Positions 1 through 8,269 of a stretch of 17,711 nt of DNA are shown piece by piece. This DNA comes from Beroe ovata. Taxonomy: Eukaryota > Ctenophora > Nuda > Beroida > Beroidae. The translations under genes were made by a program, and so were the position numbers. Location: contig CAMPET010000013.1 in the NCBI GenBank assembly GCA_946803715.1, positions 482,499 to 500,209 of the forward strand, read 5' to 3'. The notes beneath the pieces are model-generated. The model searched no databases, was not told where the DNA came from, and was given only the letters and a program-made list of their open reading frames with translations. The stretch's first letter is position 1, and every line of letters starts with the position of its first letter.

Positions 1-29
<29 letters not shown>
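1..29. repeat. (TG)n microsatellite
   Basis: Uninterrupted TG dinucleotides run from the left window edge, so the array probably extends beyond it. Confidence 0.97.
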
Positions 30-33
<4 letters not shown>

Positions 34-219
34 GTGGGCGTTTGAATCTTGTTGCGTGCTCACTGCTCAGATAGTTTTACACAAAATATACGCAAACACA
101 CACATATATATGGTGTTGAAAGATGTTGGGTGAACGGCATTCTCGATGCATATAGTAACAGGGAGAAAACAATATATCCGAACTTATATGTCATGCCTCG
201 CGGCGCCGAATCTCAGTCT

Positions 220-370
220 GTTACCATACCAGCTGTTACCATACCAACCGTTACCAGGGACAATGTACTTGCTGATATACGGGAAATCAAATAACTGAGA
301 TAGATACACTAATAGTTACCTGGTAATAAGTGTTACCACAATGTTACCACTAGAAACTCCGCTTGTTACC
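220..370. repeat. GTTACC-rich short repeat cluster
   Basis: GTTACC occurs at 220, 235, 250, 315, 332, 343 and 365. The first three copies lie exactly 15 bp apart and belong to a 15-bp tandem unit, GTTACCATACCARCY; the rest are irregularly spaced. It sits in a short open frame (49-294) that shows no other sign of coding. It could be a decayed minisatellite or a binding-site cluster; the sequence does not decide. Confidence 0.7.
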
Positions 371-656
371 AACAACAACTTAACATTACCGCAGAGTGCT
401 TTATTCACTTCTATTTCTGAATGGATATACAACAATGATACCTACGCAACATTTTATATCATGGTCGCTTCAGAGTTACGATCATCTCGGGTGATTTTTT
501 GTCGTCCATTCGCTCGTGACTATTAACTATCTTCGCTGAAATTATGCCTTATATTGACTGATATTCCCTAATGGTTTATGAGAGAGTCTAAGTTTCACTC
601 TGGTGCACTTTGAGACACAGACAGCATATATATACAGGTTAAGCCCACACAGCCAT

Positions 657-694
<38 letters not shown>

Positions 695-1750
695 CCACCC
701 CCATTACATACACATACGAGAATAGCTCATTAATATGATTGTATTGTATTGATCGGTCAGCGAAGCACCACACTGCACACATGATTATAACATACATCCC
801 ATATGAATCCACATGCTAATTTTCCGGTAGGGGGTGTAATATACTTTACAGTATACCCCCTCTCTTACTTTTACATGTTGACTTGGAGCATGGGCATACT
901 ATTATAGTGAAGGAGTTTCTTCCTGCCGACCTGTAGCCAATGTTAGGCTAATATCACTGGTAAAATTGACTGATAATCACTCGCTATCACACATAACGAC
1001 ACTGATTCACTTTTACGCTTCTCAAAGTCGAAGTTCTTCTCTGTTAGCGCGTACGTTTCAGTTTACAAAATATTCTTGAGTACGCAGCGGCGCGCGCGGG
1101 TCATGTCATAAATACCATTTCTGGTGCTGCCCAAGCTCTTGATTTTGAACGATACCTATGAAACACGTTCCTAGTTTTTTGAAAAATACGGTCTCTGAAG
1201 TCTTTCAGCCTCAGATTTTATTTTGTGAGAGCGGAAATAAAAATTCTGCGTTGAATATCGTCAGGGCTGATGAAAGCTGTGTGCAGTGGTTAATGGTTGC
1301 ATTTATTCATTGGACATGAGGTCAGTGTTCTCATTATACCTCTTCAGTATGAAACACGTTGCCAAGTTGAGTAAGACATATTTCATGCATTGCATGCTCT
1401 GTTTGCGTGTGCTGCAGGGCTCGGAATCAGCCTGAGAGACCAATAAGGTGCGATAATACCCGTAGTTGGAATGCTGGGCAGTGGACAATATAGTAGTACT
1501 TGCCGTACACCCTTTAGTTGCATGCCCGTGTGTAGCGATTGTTTTCCAGTACTACGGCACAACGCGTGATCACTGATCAGTGCTCACCACCCGGAACAGG
1601 GTCCTGATCGTGTCTTGCTGGTAAAGTACCAGGTGTACTGGAATTGGTAACCAGTGCTAGTACTGGAAACCCAACTCGACTATCATGGATGCCTGATGGA
1701 TATATGGTGCCCTTGTATCGATATTATCCTTCGATGTGGGCTTAACTTCT
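371..1750. other. No gene seen; AT-rich with one CA array and small palindromes
   Basis: No open frame here has splice signals or recognisable content. A (CA)n microsatellite lies at 659-693. A perfect 12-bp palindrome, CACTGATCAGTG, is at 1571-1582. It is bracketed by an inverted pair, TTCCAGTACTA near 1544 and TAGTACTGGAA at 1658, about 100 bp apart. Confidence 0.6.
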
Positions 1751-1860
1751 TACCAATATATGTAGACTTATTTCCTACCAATATATGTAGAATGTAGATG
1801 GTCTACATTTCCATCGGAAATGTAGACCATCTACATATATTGGTATGAAATTAGTCTACA
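1751..1860. repeat. Long imperfect inverted repeat (hairpin, foldback or MITE-like)
   Basis: The left arm at 1761-1812 pairs with the right arm at 1816-1860 around a 3-nt turn (ATC, 1813-1815). The arms match almost throughout, including TGTAGACT at the outer ends and ATGGTCTACATTTCC at the turn. The left arm has 7 extra bases (a second ATGTAGA) near 1788-1797. TACCAATATATGTAG is also repeated directly at 1751-1765 and 1776-1790. Such a structure fits a small foldback element or a transcribed hairpin; no host transcript is visible. Confidence 0.85.
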
Positions 1861-2055
1861 AGGACTTATCTTTACTTTATAAATTTTCTCAACATTCTCA
1901 AAGATGAGGCACAAATTTTTTATTGCAGTCTTGATTACGTTTGATACTATTCTATTCGCCCTATGTAATCAGGTGTAAACTGTAAATCTATGACGTAATG
2001 AAGTTCTCCGACGGGAAATTAGTTAATTGGCACGGCGATGTAGAACTAATCACTT

Positions 2056-2483
2056 CACGTGTCTATACGCTGTTGTTATAGGTGTTGCTAAGTTGAATGA
2101 TATCAGTATTGCACGTGCTCAGAAGCTTTCCTCACCTTACTGTGTACACTGCACAGCATACAAGATGTGCTGTGCTTACCTAGGTATAATATATACGACT
2201 TCAGAAGATAATATCCAGATATATATACGTGTTAAAATGTTACACGACAGCACGTGATGTAGCGCCACGTGATTTCGTGTCACGTGATTTCATACCCTGC
2301 CGCATACCCATTGGTAACACTATACCGGTCTGGGTGATGGAAGCCACCCTATAATTTGCACATAATGATGTGCTATGATGTTGTCATGATGAATGTTCGA
2401 TATACCAGGATTATTACATCAAGTGTTACACACGTTACCATAGGAAGTGGTGGGTAGTACGTGTGTTTCCTTCGTGACACGTG
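2056..2483. promoter_or_regulatory. CACGTG (E-box) cluster with a 15-bp periodic triplet
   Basis: CACGTG occurs at 2056, 2112, 2251, 2266, 2281 and 2478. The three at 2251-2288 are exactly 15 bp apart and each continues as CACGTGAT; the last reads GTCACGTGAT, one base off the GTCACGTGAC CLEAR/USF-type site bound by bHLH-zip factors. One such hexamer is expected about every 4 kb, so six in 430 bp is a strong local excess. A regulatory role is inferred; the gene it would serve is not clear. Confidence 0.45.
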
Positions 2484-2859
2484 TAGTATACGTGACATTT
2501 TGACAACGCTACATGATACTATATCACATACCCGACTGCAGTACCTTGTACCAAACACAGAGGTTTAGAACAACGGCAGGGCAAATTTATCCTTTCTTTA
2601 TCATGGAATGTTAGGTATGCCATGAAATGAGAACGTAAGCTTCTCCCCATTTACTTCAGCTCTCTTGCTCTATATTCTTTGACTTGCAACCATAGTAACG
2701 GGATATAACATATTAAAATGTGCGCATCTTTTGTCCTTTCATTACATTATCGTAGAATATATCCAATCGGTAAGTGAGTCCACAGCTTACTATTTAACTA
2801 TTTTAGAAAGTGTGTTCTCATACATGTGGAGCCAGTTGTTGTACATAGCACGCACATCC
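2484..2859. other. No gene seen
   Basis: AT-rich DNA without a supported reading frame. A good donor-like GTAAGT at 2770 follows an AG at 2755, but the 14-base segment between them has no supporting context. Confidence 0.5.
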
Positions 2860-2977
2860 AAACAAACATACATGCAAACAAACATACATACAAACATACA
2901 TACAAACATACATACATACATACATACATACATACTACGTACTTATATACATATACACTACCTACATACATACATAA
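2860..2977. repeat. (CATA/CAAA)n tetranucleotide array
   Basis: ACAT and ACAA tetranucleotides run to about 2935. After a short break around CTACGTACTTATAT the array resumes at 2963-2975. Open frames on both strands here (His/Thr/Ile-rich on plus, Tyr/Val/Cys-rich on minus) are products of the repeat. Confidence 0.95.
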
Positions 2978-3118
2978 ATAGTAAAACCATACATGAATAA
3001 ATAATAAATACATACATATTGCATAATTTATATTGATAACTCGCGGTTATTTAAGCATATTAGTCATTCTAATCGAGTGTTTAACTTAACCTCGAGTTAA
3101 ATGTGTTAATCGTGATGT

Positions 3119-3158
3119 CACACACGCACACACACACGCACACTCACACTCACACACA
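3119..3158. repeat. (CA)n microsatellite, interrupted
   Basis: CA repeats with CG and CT interruptions. Confidence 0.95.
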
Positions 3159-3309
3159 TGCCCCAGTGTCCACTAAGGCGTGTTGACACCATGCAGTGCT
3201 TCTCACAGGGGTGTCAAGCACGATGACAGCTTTTTACTACTTTGTACCGTGTATCCATGATAGTACTGTTCTATACAACGTAAACTTTGTTTTTGTTATA
3301 CTTTCGCGC

Positions 3310-3403
3310 ATACACACACACACAAACACAAACACACAAAGACACAGTACACACACACACAAATACACACACATACACACACACACAAATACATTCACAC
3401 ACA
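3310..3403. repeat. (CA)n microsatellite, interrupted by AAA and TA
   Basis: About 95 bases of imperfect CA repeat, with CAAACA, AATACA and CATACA variants that suggest old decay. Confidence 0.95.
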
Positions 3404-3826
3404 ATCATGGAATGGAGTGAATCAGGGATCACTGATCTGTCGCGATGCCCAAGGGTGAGGCTATGAATTATGATATGTTGAATCATGTAACAGTACAGGA
3501 GTCAGAATTCTTGCCCAATAATCTCATAGCTCTCTATTGTCACACGGAACACATATGTTCCATATACTACTACTATAGGTACCGGCTTTGTCCTAGTTAT
3601 ATGTTATATTCAGTTATAGATCTGTGTGGAATATAATATACGAGTTCTTTTGTTGTGTGCCGTGTGTGCACTGATATATATAGTGTGTACACTGTATATC
3701 ATTTACTCATCACGGGATATTGGCATATAGGTATCTGTTTGTGTCTGTGTGTGTTTGTGTGTGTGTATCCGGTTCGGTCTATTTGTTTGTATTTTTGCCC
3801 GTTTTTCACTAGTTTGATCCTTACAG
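3404..3826. other. Presumed intron or intergenic, no supported exon
   Basis: The segment holds an open frame at 3445-3636 without recognisable content and a short TG tract at 3738-3767. A pyrimidine-rich run (TTTGTATTTTTGCCCG, then TTTTTCACTAG) precedes the acceptor of the next exon at 3824-3826. Confidence 0.4.
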
Positions 3827-4037
3827 TACATCAATTGCAATTTTTGATTCAACGGAATTTATTGGAAGCGGTCTTATTGGTGGAGGTTCCAAGTTTTAGA
3901 TTTTTATCACGTGGACGCAATATTCAACGCAGACACCCAGACTTAACCATCGAGAATCGGCAAAAACTGTCACGTAACGTTGTGATCCTCTCCCGATATT
4001 TGCGCTCGTCGTTCCTTACACAGATTCGACCACAAAC
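3827..4037 (+). CDS. Internal coding exon of an unrecognised gene (exon a)
   Basis: A 70-codon open stretch is bounded by a CAG acceptor (3824-3826) behind a T-rich tract and a GTAAGC donor (4038). It enters needing one base from an upstream exon and leaves with two bases of a codon. The peptide is rich in Leu, Arg and Val; segments such as ENRQKLSRNVVILSRYLR look helical, and LLVEVPSFRFLSRGR suggests a folded domain. It has no cysteine and no membrane segment. I do not recognise the family. The exon joins in phase to 4073-4277. An upstream exon must exist to the left but was not found. The open length alone could arise by chance; the paired splice sites and matching phase are the support. 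Confidence 0.45.
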
Positions 4038-4072
4038 GTAAGCTTGACACCCCCGTCCCCCTCTATGTGTAG

Positions 4073-4277
4073 GTACTCACAAGTGTATGTTGACACCACG
4101 CTTCCCCTAGGCACAAGTTTAATGCGCAATGTCAAACGCGAGAAGAGTTTGTCGTCACTAGGATACGAAACAGGATCTGACCGCCGCTCGGATAAGATGC
4201 AAACAATGACGATTGCCGACAGCAACACTACTACCCTCTCATCTCGGGAGCATCAAGACAACCAACTCAACTCAAAC
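4073..4277 (+). CDS. Internal coding exon of the same unrecognised gene (exon b)
   Basis: It follows a 35-nt intron (4038-4072) that has GTAAGC at its start, a C/T-rich middle and TAG at its end. The first base completes the split Thr codon (AC|G) and the exon ends in phase 0 at a consensus GTAAGT (4278). It encodes a polar, Ser/Thr/Arg-rich peptide with a basic, phosphosite-like run (KREKSLSSLGYETGSDRR), likely a disordered or regulatory segment. The next exon is uncertain. It could be a short phase-0 segment at 4589-4643, or the phase-0 exon at 6109, which would make this the N-terminus of the POU gene. The family is not recognised. Confidence 0.45.
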
Positions 4278-4840
4278 GTAAGTCGCCACTGTCACACCGC
4301 ACGCCCCCCGCCTCCGTCATGTCCCACCGTGGCGTGATTCATCCCGAGCATATATCATTATTGATTACCCCCTGCTTTTGTTTTCTGATGTATACCTTTT
4401 GTATAGTTACGAATTGAACACACGTTTATCCTTGTGTAATGAGTATGGATATGTTTATGCCATGTGGGGTTACTATAGCACACTCACACATACACACATT
4501 CACCACGCCCATAATGGCTAATCACATAACACATATCCCCTATACATGATATTGTAACATATGTCCACACACCCTGCACTAATTACAGCGTATCTTGGGA
4601 TATGCGCGATGTGTATTGTATCTTGAGAAAGACGTGGATGTTCGTAATATCCTTTTTCTTTGTTAGTTGTAGGCCGCGTTATTCACTTCAAAACATCACT
4701 TGTTTAACCTCTTTATCTGCTTTGACCATTATATTTTTACCACTTGTTTGTGATATAGTCTACAGAGTAAGGACTGTCGACTGACACGCCATGTGTCATT
4801 GTCTACGCGTGCCACCACATTCCGCACACCATTTGTCTCA
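4278..4840. other. Intron or intergenic with one weak exon candidate
   Basis: After the donor at 4278 the only candidate follows the AATTACAG acceptor ending at 4588. In phase 0 it reads RILGYARCVLYLEKDVDVR from 4589 and is open to a TAG at 4664. A GTAATA donor at 4644 and an AG at 4672 would leave a 29-nt intron and then a stop at 4705-4707. Such an intron would be extremely small, so this is only a possibility. Confidence 0.2.
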
Positions 4841-4851
4841 GACAGACAGAC

Positions 4852-4886
<35 letters not shown>

Positions 4887-4893
4887 NCTCACA

Positions 4894-4925
<32 letters not shown>
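4841..4925. repeat. (CA)n microsatellite with GACA start and a single N
   Basis: The array starts with GACAGACAGACA and then runs as CA repeats to about 4925. A single N at 4887 and CTCACACTCACA interruptions lie in the middle, so the length is uncertain. Confidence 0.95.
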
Positions 4926-4926
<1 letters not shown>

Positions 4927-5063
4927 CTAGGTATAAAGATGGCGTGAAATAAGCACTCCATCATAATCCCTGATCAACACCTCAGCTGTAACATAGTAAC
5001 ACATATGTGTGCACGGTGTATCTCAAACTGTGATCTCACAATTTTCAACCATGCTGTATCACG

Positions 5064-5117
5064 GTTATACAATGTTATACAATGTTTATACAATGTCATA
5101 CACTGGTATACAATGTC
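5064..5117. repeat. Short TATACAATG tandem array
   Basis: About five copies of a 10-11-bp unit, TTATACAATGT, lie head to tail; the fourth (CATACACTGG) is diverged. The flanks (4926-5063 and 5118-5460) show no supported gene. Confidence 0.8.
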
Positions 5118-5460
5118 GCCATGTCGCGACGATCACTTTTCACGCTAGACAACATCCCACCTGCCACCCTCCCTTCCGCCACTGATGTCACTCAACCGTG
5201 AAATGGAGAATGAGGCGATCACAGCACTATAATGCGGTGTCATCTTGTGATAATGCATATGCCGTGTGTCAATGATTCTGTTTGGTTTCGCTACATTGCA
5301 CAATGCACATACCTTGAATATTTGCACAACCATTCTATACAAATTCCTAGTTGTCTGGTAAGAAACCCTTATTTTACGTGTAATTCTCCACATTGGTAAA
5401 CGTGCGCGTGTTATGATGATGGAGCAAGACAACGCTCCATTGTGCCTCTCCAATATACAT

Positions 5461-5774
5461 CACGTTATCGTTATCACGTTATCGTTATCATGTTATCGTT
5501 ATCACGTTATCGTTATCACGTTATAGTTATCACGTTATAGTTATCACGTTATAGTTATAACGTTACAGTTATCACGTTATAGTTATCACGTTACAGTTAT
5601 CACGTTACAGTTATCACGTTATNTCGTTATCACGTTATCGTTATCACGTTATAGTTATCACTTTATAGTTATCACGTTGCAGTTATCACGTTACAGTTAT
5701 CACGTTATCGTTATCACGTTACAGTTATCACGTTATCGTTATCACGTTATAGTTATCACGTTGTAGTTATCACG
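5461..5774. repeat. 14-bp minisatellite, unit CACGTTATMRGTTAT type
   Basis: About 22 head-to-tail 14-bp units read CACGTTATCGTTAT or close variants. The middle changes in blocks between TATCG, TATAG and TACAG. Each unit is itself a near-duplicate of a 7-bp GTTATC-like half. A single N at 5623 disturbs one unit, so copy number is approximate. The array ends at CACGTG (5771). 5775-6108 shows only AT-rich intron or intergenic sequence. Confidence 0.95.
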
Positions 5775-6108
5775 TGACTCATTGTCTTACGACTAGGTTC
5801 AGATACCATTCATATTGAATGTTATCACATTAATGAAATCAGCAGAATACATCGCCCGTGATTATGTGGTAGGAAGGGAGCAAATTAACCAATTATACTA
5901 TTTAGTATTTTTCATAGCACATAGGTACCACTATAATAATTGTTGACTATATGCATCACGGCATAATTAACTGTGAAGGTTTTCACCTCACAATCTCCTA
6001 GACTTTCTCCTCAAATTTGATTGTATAAAGTAGTGTTGTAACGTTTCAAACTCTTATCTGACGATAATTCCCTATGATGGGCACGGTAATTGACACCTCT
6101 TTCTTCAG

Positions 6109-6204
6109 CGAATGTCATCGGATGACGAGGATTACGGTGATTTGCAGAAAGAGTTCGATACTCTCATGGAGGAGAACAAAAAACTCAAACAACAAACACA
6201 AAAA
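6109..6204 (+). CDS. POU gene, first recognised coding exon (acidic start, coiled coil)
   Basis: The exon follows a strong acceptor (CTCTTTCTTCAG ending at 6108) and ends at GTAGGT (6205). It has 32 codons in phase 0. It holds a candidate start Met at 6112 followed by SSDDEDYGDL, then heptad-like charge and Leu spacing (LQKEFDTLMEENKKLKQQ). An upstream exon, coding or 5' UTR, is implied by the acceptor. Confidence 0.7.
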
Positions 6205-8269
6205 GTAGGTTTCTCAGGGTGATAACCCTAAAAACCGCATGTTTTCATGCGTTTTCCCCTTGATTGCGTTCATTATACTCTTGTTAGCATAGTTATCGCC
6301 GTTTTATGGCAAAGATGAATGCTTGAGTGTTACATTCAAGCCCATTCAGAAAGACATACTGAAGCGCAAGATTTCGATGCTGAAAAAAGAAAATGAGTCA
6401 TTGAAATCTGCGCAAGAGCAACCCGCAAGAGAGACTCCCAAACCAGACAGTTCGGAGCCTCACCATAGTCCGAAGGAATCACCCTCGAAAGGTTAGGATC
6501 AGGGGACGTAATATTTACACATGTAGTTTTTATGGATCGGTGTGTTCCCAATGTTGTGCAGAGTGCACAGAAGATCGAATATATGTTGCGCAAGTTTCAA
6601 TTGTTATGTGTGTGTTCTTCTTTCTAGCGTTGACTTGATGATACAAGATTTGTACGGTCGTGCGAGGGATCCATCTGTCATTATACCATATAATGCAACC
6701 ATTATTTCAGAACCGGGAGTGTTTGCCAAGTCGTTCCTGCTGACCAGCACGCTGGGTGGGCTGTACATCGAGCCGATAGACAGCACAAATGGAGTACCAC
6801 CTCTGGGAGACCCTGCCAACTCTAACTCCCTCTCCCCCACCCACTACAGCTCGTTCATATCGAGTAGTAGCCCGCCTAATGGCTTCCTCTGCAAGCCCAT
6901 CGATAACAAGATGATGTGCACCACTGAGACGCAGACCATGCCGCCATATAACCCGCCGCCCGCCACCGTAACCTCCAAGACGAACGTGTACCACTACTCG
7001 CCTCGTGTCAAAGTGGCTACCACCGAAGAGGATGAGGAGGCTCACAGGTTTGTCCAAGATTTCAAGGCGAGGCGAATAGCTCTGAAACTGACACAATCGG
7101 ATATTGGGGAGGAGTTAAATAGGAAAGCTGGTGCGCGGTATGGCCAGAGTTACATCTCGAGAATGGAGAGTATTCAGCTGAGTACGGCTATTGTGCTGAG
7201 GATGAAGCCCCTCTTGGAGGATCTGTTAGACGCGAAGGAGGAGGAGAGAAGGCAGATGAAGCAGAGCATGGATTTTGATGAGGAGGAATACCAGATTGAT
7301 AGGAAAAGAAAGAAGAGAACCAACTTCACGCCGGAGCAGTCTATTCTCCTGACAAAGTACTTCGCGGACCAGCCGCGCCCTTCTCCACAAGAGATTGACG
7401 ACATAGCAAGAAAGATAGACGTGGACCGAAATTCCGTGAAGATGTGGTTCAATAACAAGCGTCAATCTGAGAAGTTCAGGGCCAACCCACTGCCTGGTAT
7501 CGGGTCCATCAACTCTGTGGGTACACTAAACCCCTACGCGGGCCCTTATGGGAGCATGTCTTCGTCCTTCCTGATGTCGGGGCTCATGTCTAACATGCAA
7601 ATGAGTCCTGTGACAACCTCATCCCTAAACAACCTCAAATTGGATTACAACTTGAGTAACAAACTCCCCAACACAACCCTTAGTCTTGATAATGTCAACT
7701 TGGCAACTACTCAAGCTCCCTTTGTTTTTAACAACAAGGATCTAAATCATCTTTACAACGCTGAAACGGCGGCCAGGTTAAGCAACGTTGTGTGTAACAA
7801 CCTCAAGAAAGATAGTCCGACCAGTAAATCCATTACTGAACCGAATATCATTGCTAACCATGGCAACCCTTCATTCACTCTGGCATCACAAGCTTCCAGC
7901 CCGTTTATCTTCAACAAAGAGTTGTCGTCCCTCTATCAAAGCAGTCGGAATGACGACGCATCCCAGCACAAGGTTACTAACGACCTGGCCCAAATCTACA
8001 AAGAAAGGGTAGGCGAGGGTAACAGTGGACCATTCAATCTGTCTGGGAGCCCGCCGAGCAGCAACGGGAACATCCATCCGATCCCTACAATAAAATCCAT
8101 CTCGCCGCCGTCCAACAACCCGGCATTCTCAATCAGCCAGAGCCTCATCAACCGCACTCTCTCCCAAGCGGCTCTGTCATCCCAGCAGGATACCAATGGA
8201 GGTAGTCAAAGTGGCGGTGGTAATGGCGGCGCACTTTCCATCTCGCCCAAGTTCAACTGTACCCCGTGA
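6109..8269 (+). CDS. POU-domain homeobox transcription factor, class VI-like, with N-terminal coiled coil
   Basis: Spliced coding region: exons 6109-6204, 6350-6491 and 6711-8269. All junctions are GT-AG and the phases match (0, then 1). Counted from the ATG at 6112 the product is 597 residues: an acidic start and charged coiled-coil-like region (about 1-60), a Ser/Pro linker, a POU-specific domain (about 184-253), a 23-residue linker, a homeodomain (277-336) and a 260-residue Ser/Asn/Pro-rich tail. POU proteins are nuclear and bind octamer-like DNA bipartitely. The homeodomain FTP near its start and the DR before the recognition helix resemble class VI (POU6F), but the assignment is tentative. 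The ATG context is weak (C at -3) and the exon begins with an in-frame Arg codon, so an upstream coding exon may exist. Confidence 0.85.
6350..6491 (+). CDS. POU gene, second coiled-coil exon
   Basis: CAG acceptor at 6347-6349, donor G|GTTAGG at 6492. It continues the coil (DILKRKISMLKKENESLK) and then turns into a Pro/Ser/Glu linker. It ends with one base of a codon. Without splicing the frame meets TAG at 6494, so splicing is required to reach the POU exon. The GTTAGG donor is weaker than consensus. Confidence 0.7.
6628..6710 (+). other. Possible alternative 5' extension of the POU exon
   Basis: A second acceptor, GTTCTTCTTTCTAG, ends at 6627 and is more pyrimidine-rich than the one at 6710. 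From it the POU frame stays open, with an ATG at 6638 that would add 24 residues before the normal exon sequence. Joined to the 6491 donor it is out of phase and stops after three codons. It would therefore suit a different first exon and a coil-less isoform. Confidence 0.35.
6711..8269 (+). CDS. POU gene, large exon with POU-specific domain, homeodomain and tail
   Basis: The exon starts after ATTATTTCAG and its first two bases complete the Glu codon begun at 6491. POU-specific key residues are present: T206-Q207 (positions 26-27), Q224 (44) and R229 (49), with no indel between them relative to Oct-1. Homeodomain residues R281 (5), L292 (16), F296 (20), W324-F325 (48-49), N327 (51) and R329 (53) are in place. 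Position 47 is Met, 50 is Asn and 52 is Lys, where POU proteins almost always have Val, Cys and Arg. The tail carries three related motifs (7715-7999). The stop is TGA at 8267-8269. Confidence 0.93.

Noticed and set aside
49-294. Open frame of 81 codons on the plus strand
   Set aside because: Length is expected by chance. The only pattern (VTIPxVT) comes from the GTTACC repeat, and no splice or homology support was seen.
2731-3013. Overlapping open frames on both strands
   Set aside because: Both are translations of the CATA/CAAA tetranucleotide array.
3196-3486. His/Thr-rich plus frame and Val/Cys-rich minus frame
   Set aside because: Produced by the CA microsatellite.
3828-3896. Alternative frame in exon a reading IAIFDSTEFIGSGLIGGG
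   Set aside because: It looks protein-like but meets TAG at 3897-3899 and does not continue across either splice site, unlike the frame used.
5145-5453. Minus-strand frame of 102 codons
   Set aside because: No recognisable content and no splice context; within the chance range for this base composition.
6542-6637. Extending the POU frame upstream to an ATG at 6542
   Set aside because: This segment includes the pyrimidine tract and AG of an acceptor (to 6627), so it is intron-like. The Cys-rich peptide has no support.
6604-8196. Several minus-strand frames opposite the POU exon
   Set aside because: They mirror the coding strand of a well-supported exon.
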